Below, one piece after another: positions 18,861 through 28,873 of a stretch of DNA of 52,913 nt. Within the stretch, counting starts at the first letter, position 1, and each line of letters opens with the position of its first letter. The notes under the pieces are model-generated. The model was given only the letters and a program-made list of their open reading frames with translations, searched no databases and was not told the origin of the DNA. A program made the position numbers and the translations under genes. Origin of the DNA: Bacteroidales bacterium (GTDB lineage Bacteria; Bacteroidota; Bacteroidia; Bacteroidales; GCA-2711565); assembly GCA_028280405.1 (NCBI GenBank), contig JANQLW010000010.1, forward strand, positions 1 to 52,913, written 5' to 3'.

Positions 18861-21800
18861 TTACAGTTTAACAGCCAAATAAAATGTTATGCTCCGTGTT
18901 GATGGCATATTAAATAATTCAAAACCTTGTTTACTATTGTCCGCTGAAATTGCGGATTCCGGATCAACATGAGGAACTTTAGCATACAGCAGGGCCAGAT
19001 TTCTTCCAACGATAGCAATATTTACAGCTTTGAACGGTAATTTAGCCATCAGCTTATCCGGCAATGTATAGCTAAGCCTTAATTCTTTGAGTTTTACGTA
19101 GGAGGCATCGAAAATGGCGGTTTCATGAAGACCATAAGCATTCATCCGGTATGAATAATCAGAAAATTTTACCGAAACATTATTGGGCACATAAACCGTT
19201 TCATTGTTTACGGTTTTAGACATCACTCCCTCACCAACGACATAGCCTTGTCTCAATTCAGTATCAGTGGCTTCATCCAGGCCATATTGTCGCATCCATT
19301 GGGTGGTAAGTGAGAACATATCCCCTCCCATTTTTGCGGTAAAAAGTGCGGATAAACTAAAATTCTTATAGCTGAACCGGGTCGTTAAGCTACCGATCCA
19401 GTCGGGGGTTATATTACCCAATACGACTTCTTCATCATCGATTTGCGGCAATCCGTTTACATGGACGATATTTCCATTTGCATCTCTTTTTAAGGCATAT
19501 CCGATAATGTTTCCATACGCATAGTTCGGTCTGGCTTCGGTTCTGATCCCAGAATAACCGCTTCCTATAGGTAATGCATCAACACCTTCTGCTAAAGAGA
19601 TCACTTCATTTTTATTTTTCGTATAAGTAAAACCCAGCTCCCACTGAAAATCTTTATGCTTTACCAAAGCTGAATTAACGGCAAGTTCAATGCCCTTATT
19701 TGAAACTTCACCAACATTAACATTTCTGTTCGTATAGCCGCTTGAACTGGCTATATTGATGGGCGTTATTTGATCGAAAGAACTACCTGTATAAAGTGCC
19801 AGATCCAGATTTAACCGGTTATCCAATAAGCGCAGGTCAAACCCGATCTCATATTGATTCGTCCGGGTTGGTAATAGGTTGGGATTTTTTAAGGTATTCT
19901 CAACCGATGCTTCATAGACATTTCCCAGTCGATCCAGGTTATAGAAAGAGCGTTCCAGTTGATAAGCCCAGGTATCGGATCCGACTTGTGAGGCATTTAA
20001 CCTGAATTTTGCAAATGAAATGATTTCAGGTAATGAGAAGCTCTCGCTTAACACCCAGCTTAACGATGCTGCGGGGTAAAAGTAGGATCGGTTATCTTTG
20101 GGCAAGGTACTGGACCAGTCATTCCGGCCGGTTAAGGTCACATACAATCCATTTTTAAACGACAAATCGATACTGGCAAATAAACTATTGACCTGCTTAT
20201 GCGAATAACCGTTTGTTGCTTTTCGTTCGCCTTTTGTATTCGACATATTAAATACACCGGAAACGATCAATTCCGGAGCATACATATTGGCCCAGTCCAT
20301 TTTATAGTCTCTTCGTTCTCCTCCAACATATGCATTCACATCGACAAAAGAGAAATCCTTTTTTACATTAAATTTAAAATTGGTTGTTTTACTATTTCGA
20401 ATGATCTGTCTTCGTGAATAAAAGCCCTTATAGCTATACATACTTCCATTCCAATGTCTTACCCCATCATTACATTTTTCTTCATAAAGCTCGTTTATAA
20501 AGTCAATACCGTTTCTGATATCAAAACTCAACCAGTCATTTATTTTATATTCAAGGTTTAAAACGGCAAAAATTCGGTGGTTGCTAAATTCATTTTTTAA
20601 ATTATCAAGGGTAAAATAGGGATTGGGGAAATAGTCGGCGGTTGCCATGGAATAGCCCGGTGCAACAACACTAAAATTCTTACCGATGTAATCGCCCGGT
20701 AAGGGCACTCCATTCTCCAATAATGCTTTATAATTTTTCAAATCCTTTACATTGGTACTACGCGGCATAAACAAAGCTCCTTTCACTGCATTAAAAGCAT
20801 AATTATTAGCCGAGAGTCTGTTGTCGCTGGACGTTTGTGTATAGATTGCGGAGGTAGAAATTTTCAGCTTTTTACTCACATTTGTTCCGGCATTCAACGA
20901 AATAACCTGACGATCCTGACCAGTGGAATATAAAATACCCTCATCACGTATATCGTTAAATGATAAACGATAATGGTATTTATCTTTTTCAGCTTTGCTG
21001 AATGAAATGGTATTATTCACTAAAATACCCGTTTCAAAGAAATCCTTAAAATTATTTTTATAGGATTTTAGCGGTAAAGGGATCGGTTTTCCGTCAGCTC
21101 CTAAAGGGCTGCTCCACTGAACGGCCATGTTACCAGCATCCAATAAAGGTCCCCAGGCAAAATAAGGCAGTCCATCTGATTGCCAGAAATCCCATTTCTC
21201 CGGATCGGTTCCCGGCCCATATTTATTCTGAAAGGAAGGACTTCGAAATGGCCTTGAAAAAGTAATGTTTGAATTTAGTTCAATGCCAAATGTCTGACTG
21301 GTTTTACCCGATTTTGTTTTGATAACAATAACACCATTCGCGGCTTGTGAGCCATAAAGGGCTGCAGCACCGGCTCCTTTCAGGATCGACATCTCCTCAA
21401 TGTCTTCCACATTGATATCGGAAATTGCATTTCCCCAATCAATATTCCCCGAGCCACTACGCAGTGAATTACTCACCGGAACACCATCAATAACAAACAA
21501 GGGTTGATTGTTGGATGATAAATTAGATACACCCCGAATAAGAATTCTGGAAGATGAGCCAATACCTCCGGAAGATGAACTGATATCAATCCCAGCCACC
21601 TTTCCGGCCATTGCATTAATCAGATTCGTTTCTCGCGAATCATTGAGTTCATCACTCTTAAGGTTGGCAACAGAATATCCTAAAGATTTGGAAGTACGGC
21701 TAATGCCTAATGCGGTCACAATAACCTCACCAAGCTCAATACCCGATTCAAGGTATACTTCGAGAAAATTTTGCTGACCGACCCGAATTTCTTTATCCTT

Positions 21801-22046
21801 CATTCCAACAAAGGAAAACCTTAGTACCTGCTCAGGGCCATCAATAGTGATTTTAAATTTCCCTTTAGCATCTGTTATGGTTCCGGTATTTGTGCCAAGA
21901 ATGCGTATATTAACTCCGGGCAGGGTTTCTTTGGTGGTATAATCATACACTATACCATTGACTTCCCTTACTTGTGCCTTTATCTCATATGAAGAAAAAC
22001 AACTACATATTAATAATAGACATAGGTAAACACATAATTTATTCAT
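18861..22046 (-). CDS. SusC/RagA TonB-dependent receptor
   Basis: This is a 1061-residue outer-membrane transporter. A signal peptide (residues 1-25, ending IKAQ) is followed by a carboxypeptidase-regulatory-like domain (VNGIVYDYTTKETLPGVNI onward), the plug with GVSNLSSNNQPLFVIDGVPV and AALYGSQAANGVIVIKTK, then the barrel. Unlike the receptor at 1929 it has no STN domain, so it is not FecR/sigma controlled. The adjacent membrane regulator at 22227-25067 is the likely controller. It heads an operon of susC, susD, lipoprotein, metalloprotease and possibly propeller. Confidence 0.95.
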   Translation of the reverse strand: MNKLCVYLCLLLICSCFSSYEIKAQVREVNGIVYDYTTKETLPGVNIRILGTNTGTITDAKGKFKITIDGPEQVLRFSFVGMKDKEIRVGQQNFLEVYLESGIELGEVIVTALGISRTSKSLGYSVANLKSDELNDSRETNLINAMAGKVAGIDISSSSGGIGSSSRILIRGVSNLSSNNQPLFVIDGVPVSNSLRSGSGNIDWGNAISDINVEDIEEMSILKGAGAAALYGSQAANGVIVIKTKSGKTSQTFGIELNSNITFSRPFRSPSFQNKYGPGTDPEKWDFWQSDGLPYFAWGPLLDAGNMAVQWSSPLGADGKPIPLPLKSYKNNFKDFFETGILVNNTISFSKAEKDKYHYRLSFNDIRDEGILYSTGQDRQVISLNAGTNVSKKLKISTSAIYTQTSSDNRLSANNYAFNAVKGALFMPRSTNVKDLKNYKALLENGVPLPGDYIGKNFSVVAPGYSMATADYFPNPYFTLDNLKNEFSNHRIFAVLNLEYKINDWLSFDIRNGIDFINELYEEKCNDGVRHWNGSMYSYKGFYSRRQIIRNSKTTNFKFNVKKDFSFVDVNAYVGGERRDYKMDWANMYAPELIVSGVFNMSNTKGERKATNGYSHKQVNSLFASIDLSFKNGLYVTLTGRNDWSSTLPKDNRSYFYPAASLSWVLSESFSLPEIISFAKFRLNASQVGSDTWAYQLERSFYNLDRLGNVYEASVENTLKNPNLLPTRTNQYEIGFDLRLLDNRLNLDLALYTGSSFDQITPINIASSSGYTNRNVNVGEVSNKGIELAVNSALVKHKDFQWELGFTYTKNKNEVISLAEGVDALPIGSGYSGIRTEARPNYAYGNIIGYALKRDANGNIVHVNGLPQIDDEEVVLGNITPDWIGSLTTRFSYKNFSLSALFTAKMGGDMFSLTTQWMRQYGLDEATDTELRQGYVVGEGVMSKTVNNETVYVPNNVSVKFSDYSYRMNAYGLHETAIFDASYVKLKELRLSYTLPDKLMAKLPFKAVNIAIVGRNLALLYAKVPHVDPESAISADNSKQGFELFNMPSTRSITFYLAVKL

Positions 22047-22076
22047 AGGTTTTAATTTTGGTAATTAGATGAAAAT

Positions 22077-22084
22077 CAAATATA
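22077..22084 (-). promoter_or_regulatory. Candidate -7 box for the susC operon
   Basis: On the - strand the sequence TATATTTG matches the Bacteroidetes -7 consensus TAnnTTTG. It is about 30 bp before the susC ATG. A TTTG lies 24 bases further upstream, a longer gap than usual, so the -33 assignment is weak. Confidence 0.4.
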
Positions 22085-22226
22085 TCAGAGATACACTAAA
22101 AAGTCTTCCAAATAATCGGCTTTGATTGGAACAGTTTCAAATTTTACAGGTAAATTTTCGACATAAGATGGTAAGAATTCGTCAAATAAAGATTATAAAA
22201 AGCTAAAAATCAATCGCTTAGTTTTT

Positions 22227-25067
22227 TTATAAAATTTTACCTCCGGAAGAGAGAAATTCACTGGGGGTGATTCCAAATTCCCGGCTAAAACATTTGGTAA
22301 AGTAACCAGGTGTATTAAAGCCGGTTTCGTAAGCAACCTCTGAAATTGTCAAATCGGTTTCCCACAAGAGTTGAGCGGCTTTTTTTAATCGGGTATTTCG
22401 AATAAATCCGGTGATCGACATACCTACCAAAGCATTTAATTTACGGTATAATTGGGCCTGACTCATGCTCATTTCTTCACAAAATGATTTTACATCAAAA
22501 TCACTATTATCCAGATTGGTATCAATAATATTTAATGCTTCTTGAACAAAATCAACATCTCTTTTTAATAAGTTTTTTGTTAGTTCATCCTGAGCAAGAA
22601 TGGTTTCAGCTATTTTCGTTCCATCTGTTTTTAAATCCGTTAAGACACTACGGTATCTATCTTCCTTGATCCTATTCTGAATTATTTCCTCCAATCGCAA
22701 TTGCTTCTTCAATTTAATCTTCGAAATTTTTAAGATTAACAGATAGATGCTTGCAAGGAACAAACTCACCATCATTACAAAAAAAACAGTTGTTTTGTAC
22801 CAAGGTCTGGGGATGTAAAAGCTAATACCGGAAATTGCAGACTCCTCATCAAAAATATTTTTTGCTTTTACTTCGAAATGATATTCACCCGGTTGTAAGT
22901 TATTGAAATCCACATAGGTTTTTTCAGACCATTCGCTCCATTGATCCTGGTAACCGTTTAATACATATGAATACCTGGTTCCTGTTGCATCTTCAAAATA
23001 TGGCAACGCATAAAAAATAGAAAGTTTGCGGTGTTTCCGAATAATATTTTCTCCGATAGCTTCCTGGAATGTTTTGAGTAAATCGGCATCAGATTGGATA
23101 TTTTGTGGATAAAGTACGAGGCTATCATTGATCACAATCTTACGTATTAACACATTCAAGGTTGAAGAGCGCTTAGTTGTCGACAAATTATCAAAAAGGT
23201 ATAAGCCTTTATTCCCTCCTATCCAGGTTTTCCCATCAGTATCATGTTTAAATACGAAAGAGGAGAATACATCTTTTAAGTGCTTAAAGGGCATTTTGTG
23301 CAAGGTGTATGTTCCTTCGGGCTGACGAATCAACATATTGTTTCCCCCGAGCCAAATATTGTTATAGGCATCTTCCATGAAGGCAGAAACACTTCCAATA
23401 CCCGAAACACTTTTAACAAATGAGCCCGACTGATGGAATGAGTTTTCGGGATAGGAAAATTCATATAAACCTTCGGCATGCACAATGGGAATTCCACGAT
23501 AATCAAATACATCAACCACATGAGAGTCGAAGCTAAAACTTTGCTGTTTTATATTTTCACCGGGAGGCAAAAACCCGGACCCATGCTTCGTATTATCAAT
23601 AATATCGGAAACACAAAGTTTATGGATCTCACCCGTTCGGGTGCTTACCCATAAACTACCATAAACATCCTCCATGGCCGAACGAAAGCTGGAATAGAGA
23701 TTATCTATGGAATACGAATACACAAACTTCTGTGTATTCCATGTATACACATCGATTTTGTCACGATAGAAGATAAATAGTACATTTTTATTCATCTTCG
23801 ATTGGAGTATTTTATGCACCAAATCTCCTTTGACTTCTTTAAATAACAGGCCATCTCTAATATAAAACAATCCCTGGCCACTGGCAAAATATAAAAAATC
23901 AATGCCATCAATCTCGACCTTGGAAATATCCCAAATATCAGAATTAATCAATTTATTAAATTTATGCTGAACCGAGTGTTTCACTTTATGATCAGCTATA
24001 CGCACAAACAATCCGTTGAGTGTTCCGACATAAAGTTTGTCATCATGCCGCTCGATGGCCAGCACAATACCATCCAAACCCGATGAATAATCCCAATATA
24101 AAAAAGGAGACCGGATATTAAAGATGGATAATCCATTTCCGGTACATATCCAAAGATTTTCCTGATTTGATACACCTAAAAAATAATTCGTATTATCAAT
24201 GGTTCCATGCAGGCGATCCAGATGTTTCAATATATTGCCGTCCAAATCAATAATGACCGAACCTGCAAAAAGTGTTGCAATGGCAATGGTACTATCCGGT
24301 AACCAAATGGCATGATAGATGTTTTGCTTTTTCAGAAAATGATCTGTTTGGGGCGTTTGAGAAAAGGCAGGTAGGATTTCGCCATTCACTGGCTTATAGT
24401 TAAAAACCCCATTCCTTCTTGTAAAAATCAGCACATCACCGGAAGGTATTTGAATCATCCCGCTTATAATGAAATCTTTAAAGTATTCTCCATTTTTTAG
24501 GATTTGAAAATCTCCATCTTTGTAAAACGAAAGTCCGATAGATTGTCTGTTTAGCATAAATTTCCCGTCAATAACGTTGGCCCGGTGATAAGAATTGTCA
24601 AGCGGTATTGTTTTAAGCTGTTCATCTTCAAGCACGAATACATAATTTTTACTTTGGAAAAATATTCGTTTGTCACATTCGGCTATGCTCCAGATGTCTG
24701 AAAAATCAAAAGTGCGCTCTAACTTATCTTTAAGAGAAATAGGGTAGAGTCCTTTACGGATATCATGCTTGAGCAGACCAAAATCTTCAATACCACCATA
24801 ATAAATCTGACCCGATGAATCAATGAACAAACTTCGAACAGACACAGGCAAGCCTTCCATATATTCCCAACGAACGCCATCAAAAGTAGAAATCCCATTA
24901 TCGGAACCAAAATAAAGCACACCATTTTCTGCTTGTACCATAGCCCATACCGAACCACTGATACTCTGGCTGTCCGATAGGTCATAATTTTCAATCAGAT
25001 ATTTAGAAGCGTCGACCGATAGTGATAAACAGCATAGCATGAGACTCAAATATCTAATTCTTTTCAT
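22227..25067 (-). CDS. Membrane-spanning propeller/Y_Y_Y/AraC transcriptional regulator without kinase
   Basis: This is a 946-residue regulator. A signal peptide or first membrane anchor is followed by a periplasmic two-component-regulator propeller region (about 30-690), a Y_Y_Y domain (about 695-757, with YSYVLNGYQDQWSEWSE), one membrane helix (about 759-783), a helical linker, and a C-terminal AraC-type DNA-binding domain (about 845-946, with LTISEVAYETGFNTPGYFTKCF). It looks like a hybrid two-component system from which the histidine kinase, ATPase and receiver domains are missing. Ligand binding outside would therefore act directly on the DNA-binding domain. It precedes susC on the same strand with 180 bp between, and most likely controls that operon. 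Confidence 0.9.
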   Translation of the reverse strand: MKRIRYLSLMLCCLSLSVDASKYLIENYDLSDSQSISGSVWAMVQAENGVLYFGSDNGISTFDGVRWEYMEGLPVSVRSLFIDSSGQIYYGGIEDFGLLKHDIRKGLYPISLKDKLERTFDFSDIWSIAECDKRIFFQSKNYVFVLEDEQLKTIPLDNSYHRANVIDGKFMLNRQSIGLSFYKDGDFQILKNGEYFKDFIISGMIQIPSGDVLIFTRRNGVFNYKPVNGEILPAFSQTPQTDHFLKKQNIYHAIWLPDSTIAIATLFAGSVIIDLDGNILKHLDRLHGTIDNTNYFLGVSNQENLWICTGNGLSIFNIRSPFLYWDYSSGLDGIVLAIERHDDKLYVGTLNGLFVRIADHKVKHSVQHKFNKLINSDIWDISKVEIDGIDFLYFASGQGLFYIRDGLLFKEVKGDLVHKILQSKMNKNVLFIFYRDKIDVYTWNTQKFVYSYSIDNLYSSFRSAMEDVYGSLWVSTRTGEIHKLCVSDIIDNTKHGSGFLPPGENIKQQSFSFDSHVVDVFDYRGIPIVHAEGLYEFSYPENSFHQSGSFVKSVSGIGSVSAFMEDAYNNIWLGGNNMLIRQPEGTYTLHKMPFKHLKDVFSSFVFKHDTDGKTWIGGNKGLYLFDNLSTTKRSSTLNVLIRKIVINDSLVLYPQNIQSDADLLKTFQEAIGENIIRKHRKLSIFYALPYFEDATGTRYSYVLNGYQDQWSEWSEKTYVDFNNLQPGEYHFEVKAKNIFDEESAISGISFYIPRPWYKTTVFFVMMVSLFLASIYLLILKISKIKLKKQLRLEEIIQNRIKEDRYRSVLTDLKTDGTKIAETILAQDELTKNLLKRDVDFVQEALNIIDTNLDNSDFDVKSFCEEMSMSQAQLYRKLNALVGMSITGFIRNTRLKKAAQLLWETDLTISEVAYETGFNTPGYFTKCFSREFGITPSEFLSSGGKIL

Positions 25068-25327
25068 CTTCCGTAAAAGCTTTAGAATTTAACACAAACA
25101 ATCCGGTTTACCAGTTCACTTACGAGTTCCACCAAAACAAATTAACAAAATATTTTTTAAGAAGAAAAATAATTCTGCCTACGGTAAGTCGAACAGACTA
25201 TAGATTCGTAAATACGCATAAGTAATATATTGTGATGTCCAATGGTTTTTAAAAACTATGAATTACGAATAAATAACCGATTTGCAGCAAATTATTTTAG
25301 GATCGGTCTTCTAAACTTTCGGTTTTG

Positions 25328-26452
25328 TTAGTAAGCTAAAAATGATCCGAAGTTATCCGGAGTGATCAATTGTGTTTCATGTTGGGGATAAGCCGAAATA
25401 AAAGAGCGGGGAAATTTTGCTTTCACTTTTGTATTCCACTTTATTTCAAAGGCAAAAAGATTTCCGTCACGTTCTTCAATATAATCGATTTCCTGTTGAT
25501 TATGGGTCCGCCAAAAATAACGATTAGCATATAATTGATTATATTGTAAGTATTTCAATCGTTCACTGATTACAAAATTTTCCCACAATTCACCGATATC
25601 ATTTCTGAGTCCTACAGGATTAAATTGCCTGATCACTGCATTTCGCAGGCCATTGTCATAAAAATAGATTTTACGACTTTTTTTTAATTCTGTTCGCAGA
25701 TTCCTACTTAAGGACCCTAATCGAAATACAATAAATGCCCTTTCCAATAAAAGAATATAACGTTCAACCGTTTCTTTATCCAGGCCTGTTAATTTTGCCA
25801 GTTCATGATAAGAAACCTCATTCCCCAATTGAAAGGCTAAAGCCTGAACCAATGCTTCCAAACGATCAGGCTTATGAACCTTTTCCCAAGTTAATATGTC
25901 TTTATACAGATAACTATCGGATAACTGTAATAAAATAGCTTCCTCATCACCAGGATTATTGATTACTTCGGGATAGTAACCAAAAACCAAACGTTTTTCA
26001 AGCAACCTTTTTTCATTTATGTTTCCATGGTGATCAAGCATTTCGGAATAAGACAGGGGATAAAGAAAATATTCCCATTTTCTTCCGGTAAGTGGTTCAT
26101 TGATCTTATTTGCAAGATCAAAAGATGAAGAGCCTGTTGCTATTACTTTAACATCTTCAATATTATCATAAATTAGTTTTAAACACAATCCTATATTTTC
26201 AATCCTTTGGGCCTCATCAATGATTAAGAGTTTATTTTTACCTATTATTGATTTCAGGTAAGTAGAGGTAGGCTCTTTTAACATCTGCCTGAGGTCGGTC
26301 TCATCTCCGTTCCACCATAAGACGTCCTTTCTCTCAGAAAACAGTTCTTTAAGCAGGGTCGTTTTCCCGGATTGCCGTGGTCCCAGTATAATAATTATTT
26401 TTCTGTCGATTAAACGTTGATGAATAATATGTCTTATTTGTCTTTGTATCAT
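25328..26452 (-). CDS. AAA ATPase with DUF4143 domain
   Basis: This is a 374-residue ATPase. Walker A is GPRQSGKTT (residues 24-32), Walker B is LLIIDEAQ (75-82), and the C-terminal DUF4143 domain contains a PD-(D/E)xK-like run ending in QEIDYIEERDGNLFAFEIKW. I chose the ATG at 26452; the reading can extend to a TTG at 26473. Proteins of this family are common and scattered in Bacteroidota, and their cellular role is unknown. The gene is alone, and a 58-bp perfect palindrome starts 34 bp upstream of its ATG. Confidence 0.9.
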   Translation of the reverse strand: MIQRQIRHIIHQRLIDRKIIIILGPRQSGKTTLLKELFSERKDVLWWNGDETDLRQMLKEPTSTYLKSIIGKNKLLIIDEAQRIENIGLCLKLIYDNIEDVKVIATGSSSFDLANKINEPLTGRKWEYFLYPLSYSEMLDHHGNINEKRLLEKRLVFGYYPEVINNPGDEEAILLQLSDSYLYKDILTWEKVHKPDRLEALVQALAFQLGNEVSYHELAKLTGLDKETVERYILLLERAFIVFRLGSLSRNLRTELKKSRKIYFYDNGLRNAVIRQFNPVGLRNDIGELWENFVISERLKYLQYNQLYANRYFWRTHNQQEIDYIEERDGNLFAFEIKWNTKVKAKFPRSFISAYPQHETQLITPDNFGSFLAY

Positions 26453-26485
26453 CCTTTTAATACATCTTTTCAAACAAAAATAGTT

Positions 26486-26543
26486 AATTTTTCGATTAAA
26501 ACCGAAAAATTCATATGAATTTTTCGGTTTTAATCGAAAAATT
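26486..26543. promoter_or_regulatory. 58-bp perfect palindrome upstream of the DUF4143 ATPase
   Basis: Two 29-base arms meet at CATATG and match without error. Each arm holds an inner imperfect dyad, TTCGATTAAAACCGAA. It lies in the divergent region between the ATPase (-) and the Fe-S protein (+). It could be a stacked operator, a cruciform or an element end. Confidence 0.8.
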
Positions 26544-26726
26544 TGGAAAAAAGATAAAATGAGGAGTGAAGGGAAGAATTTTCAAAAATGACATATTGGC
26601 TTTATAGATAACAAAGCTTTTATCAATTAGCCTCTTCAATTTATTCTCATTCTTAACGAATAAATCTCTAATATTGCATCGTTTTTTTACTACTTTTAAT
26701 ATCATAAACCTAAAGATGAAATACTT

Positions 26727-28811
26727 ATGTTAAAGCAGATCATTTTCGCGGCTTCATTACTTATTACACTCGGTGTTTTTGCCTGGACGATGTGGAAGAT
26801 CTTTTCCTATATGAAATTCACCAAACCCTATCCCATTAAAAATTATGCAAAACGATTTGGGATCATGATGGAAGTAGCCATCGGACAAACCAAGATATTC
26901 CGGAAACCGGTCATTGGCCTTTTGCATGCCTTGGTATTCTGGGGCTTTCTGGTGATATTGATCGGAAGTATTGAAATGGTGATTGACGGATTATTCGGAA
27001 CCGAACGCATTCTTGCGGTAATGGGTCCGGTCTATGATGTTTTATTTGCCTCCGGAGATATTTTTGCCTTCATCATTGCCATCTCCATTTTGGTCTTTCT
27101 TTTTCGTAGAATTTTTATGCATGTAAAACGCTTTTATGGGGTGGAAATGAAAAAGATTTCAAAGGCTGATGCCAATCTGGCTTTGACCATCATTTTTGTC
27201 TTGATGATCACCCTTTTGGGAATGAATACCTTTTATGTATTACATGCCGAGCAGAGCGGACATGAGGTTTTAGGCGTTTATCCTGTAAGTGAATATTTTG
27301 CCGCTTTCTTTAGCCATTTACCGGATCACAGTATTTTTGTATGGCACGAAATTAACTGGTGGGCCCATATTTTATTGATCTTCCTTTTTGCCAATATATT
27401 ACCTTACTCAAAGCATTTCCATGTGTTTACGTCTGTACCTAATGTATTTTTAAGTCGGTTACAACCTTATGGTTATTTAGATAATATGCCTGCCATTACC
27501 AAGGAAGTAAAATTAATGATGGAGCCGGATGCGGCATTTGCATCCCCTGCAGAAGGAGAAGAAGAAACGGTGGAACGTTTTGGTGTATTGGATGCAAATG
27601 ATGCTACCTGGAAAAATTACCTGGATGCATTAGCTTGTACTGAATGCGGGCGTTGTACATCTGTTTGTCCGGCTAATATTACGGGTAAATTACTTTCTCC
27701 ACGTAAGATTATGATGGATTTACGTGCCCGTATGAAAGAAAAAGGCCCTGGCTTAGTTAAAGAAGGTGTTGAATATTCCGATAATAAATCCTTAATCAGG
27801 GATTATATTTCAGAAGAAGAATTATGGGCATGTACTACTTGTAATGCTTGTGTTCAGGAATGCCCGGTTAATATTAATCAACCGGCTATGATTGTGGATA
27901 TGCGTCGTTATTTGGTCATGGAAGAATCAGCAGCCCCAGGTGAATTGAACTCCATTTTTACAAATATTGAAAACAATGGCGCTCCATGGCAGTTTTCTCC
28001 TGAAGACCGAATGAAGTGGGCGGAAGATGTAAATCTTGAAATACCCTTAATGGCAAATAAGCTTGCTGAAGAAAAAATTCCCGAATATTTATTCTGGGTT
28101 GGATCTGCAGGTGCATTTGATGACAGATACAAAAAAGTTAGCCGTGAATTTGTTAAGATCTTAAATCACTTAGGTGTTGACTATGCAGTATTAGGTACTG
28201 AAGAAACCGATAGTGGTGATGTAGCCCGTCGTGCCGGAAATGAGATGTTGTTCCAAATGCAGGCAATGATGAATATTGAAATCATGAATGGATATGAAGT
28301 GAAGAAAATTATTACTTGTGATCCTCACGATTATAATACCTTTAAAAATGAATATCCTGATTTTGGAGGAAATTATGAAGTAATTCATCATAGTCAATTC
28401 CTTGCTCAAATGCTGAAAGAAGGTAAACTTAATTTGAATGATACCTTTAATGGACAAAAAATCACTTTCCATGATCCTTGTTATCTGGGACGTGCCAATG
28501 GTGAATATAAAGCTCCACGTGATGTGATCAGTGCTCTACCAGCAACTAATGTTGAAATGGCCAGATGTAAAAGCTTTGCTTTATGTTGTGGTGCCGGTGG
28601 CGGCCAAATGTTCAAAGAAGCTGAAAAAGGGAATAAGGAAGTCTTTCTTGAAAGAATTGAAGATGCCATTGATACCAAAGCTGATATTGTAGCAACTGCT
28701 TGTCCGTTCTGTATGGTAATGATGACAGATGGTATCAAGTATAAAAACAAAGAAGAAGAAATGAAAAATTTCGATTTGGCTGAATTAATTTCACAGTCAA
28801 TGAAATTGTAA
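26727..28811 (+). CDS. Membrane (Fe-S)/heme-type oxidoreductase, HdrD/DUF224 family, candidate ETF:menaquinone oxidoreductase
   Basis: This is a 694-residue protein. About five N-terminal membrane helices (residues 5-225, several histidines such as H67 and H213) resemble a NarI-like cytochrome b domain. Two 4Fe-4S motifs follow: Cys304/307/310/314 (CTECGRCTSVCP) and Cys369/372/375/379 (CTTCNACVQECP). The C-terminus has CCG-type cysteine domains (CDPHDY, HDPCYLGR, CCGAGGG, ACPFC). Proteins of this layout transfer electrons between electron-transfer flavoprotein and menaquinone in beta-oxidising bacteria. The neighbouring, convergent genes are etfA and etfB plus a full beta-oxidation set, which supports that role. 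Direction of electron flow is inferred. Confidence 0.85.
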   Translation: MLKQIIFAASLLITLGVFAWTMWKIFSYMKFTKPYPIKNYAKRFGIMMEVAIGQTKIFRKPVIGLLHALVFWGFLVILIGSIEMVIDGLFGTERILAVMGPVYDVLFASGDIFAFIIAISILVFLFRRIFMHVKRFYGVEMKKISKADANLALTIIFVLMITLLGMNTFYVLHAEQSGHEVLGVYPVSEYFAAFFSHLPDHSIFVWHEINWWAHILLIFLFANILPYSKHFHVFTSVPNVFLSRLQPYGYLDNMPAITKEVKLMMEPDAAFASPAEGEEETVERFGVLDANDATWKNYLDALACTECGRCTSVCPANITGKLLSPRKIMMDLRARMKEKGPGLVKEGVEYSDNKSLIRDYISEEELWACTTCNACVQECPVNINQPAMIVDMRRYLVMEESAAPGELNSIFTNIENNGAPWQFSPEDRMKWAEDVNLEIPLMANKLAEEKIPEYLFWVGSAGAFDDRYKKVSREFVKILNHLGVDYAVLGTEETDSGDVARRAGNEMLFQMQAMMNIEIMNGYEVKKIITCDPHDYNTFKNEYPDFGGNYEVIHHSQFLAQMLKEGKLNLNDTFNGQKITFHDPCYLGRANGEYKAPRDVISALPATNVEMARCKSFALCCGAGGGQMFKEAEKGNKEVFLERIEDAIDTKADIVATACPFCMVMMTDGIKYKNKEEEMKNFDLAELISQSMKL

Positions 28812-28823
28812 TTTTGTTTCTTT

Positions 28824-28873
28824 AAAATATCTTAACCTTTCAGGTTCATGAACCTGAAAGGTTAAGATATTTT
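28824..28873. terminator. 50-bp perfect palindrome, shared terminator
   Basis: Two 25-base arms meet at TTCATGAA and match perfectly. The outer ends are A-rich and T-rich, giving a U-tract in either direction. It sits between the convergent Fe-S gene and etfA and reaches into the etfA stop codon. Confidence 0.8.

Noticed and set aside
25068..25327. RNA gene between regulator and DUF4143 ATPase
   Set aside because: No cloverleaf, no strong stem and no conserved RNA motif was seen.
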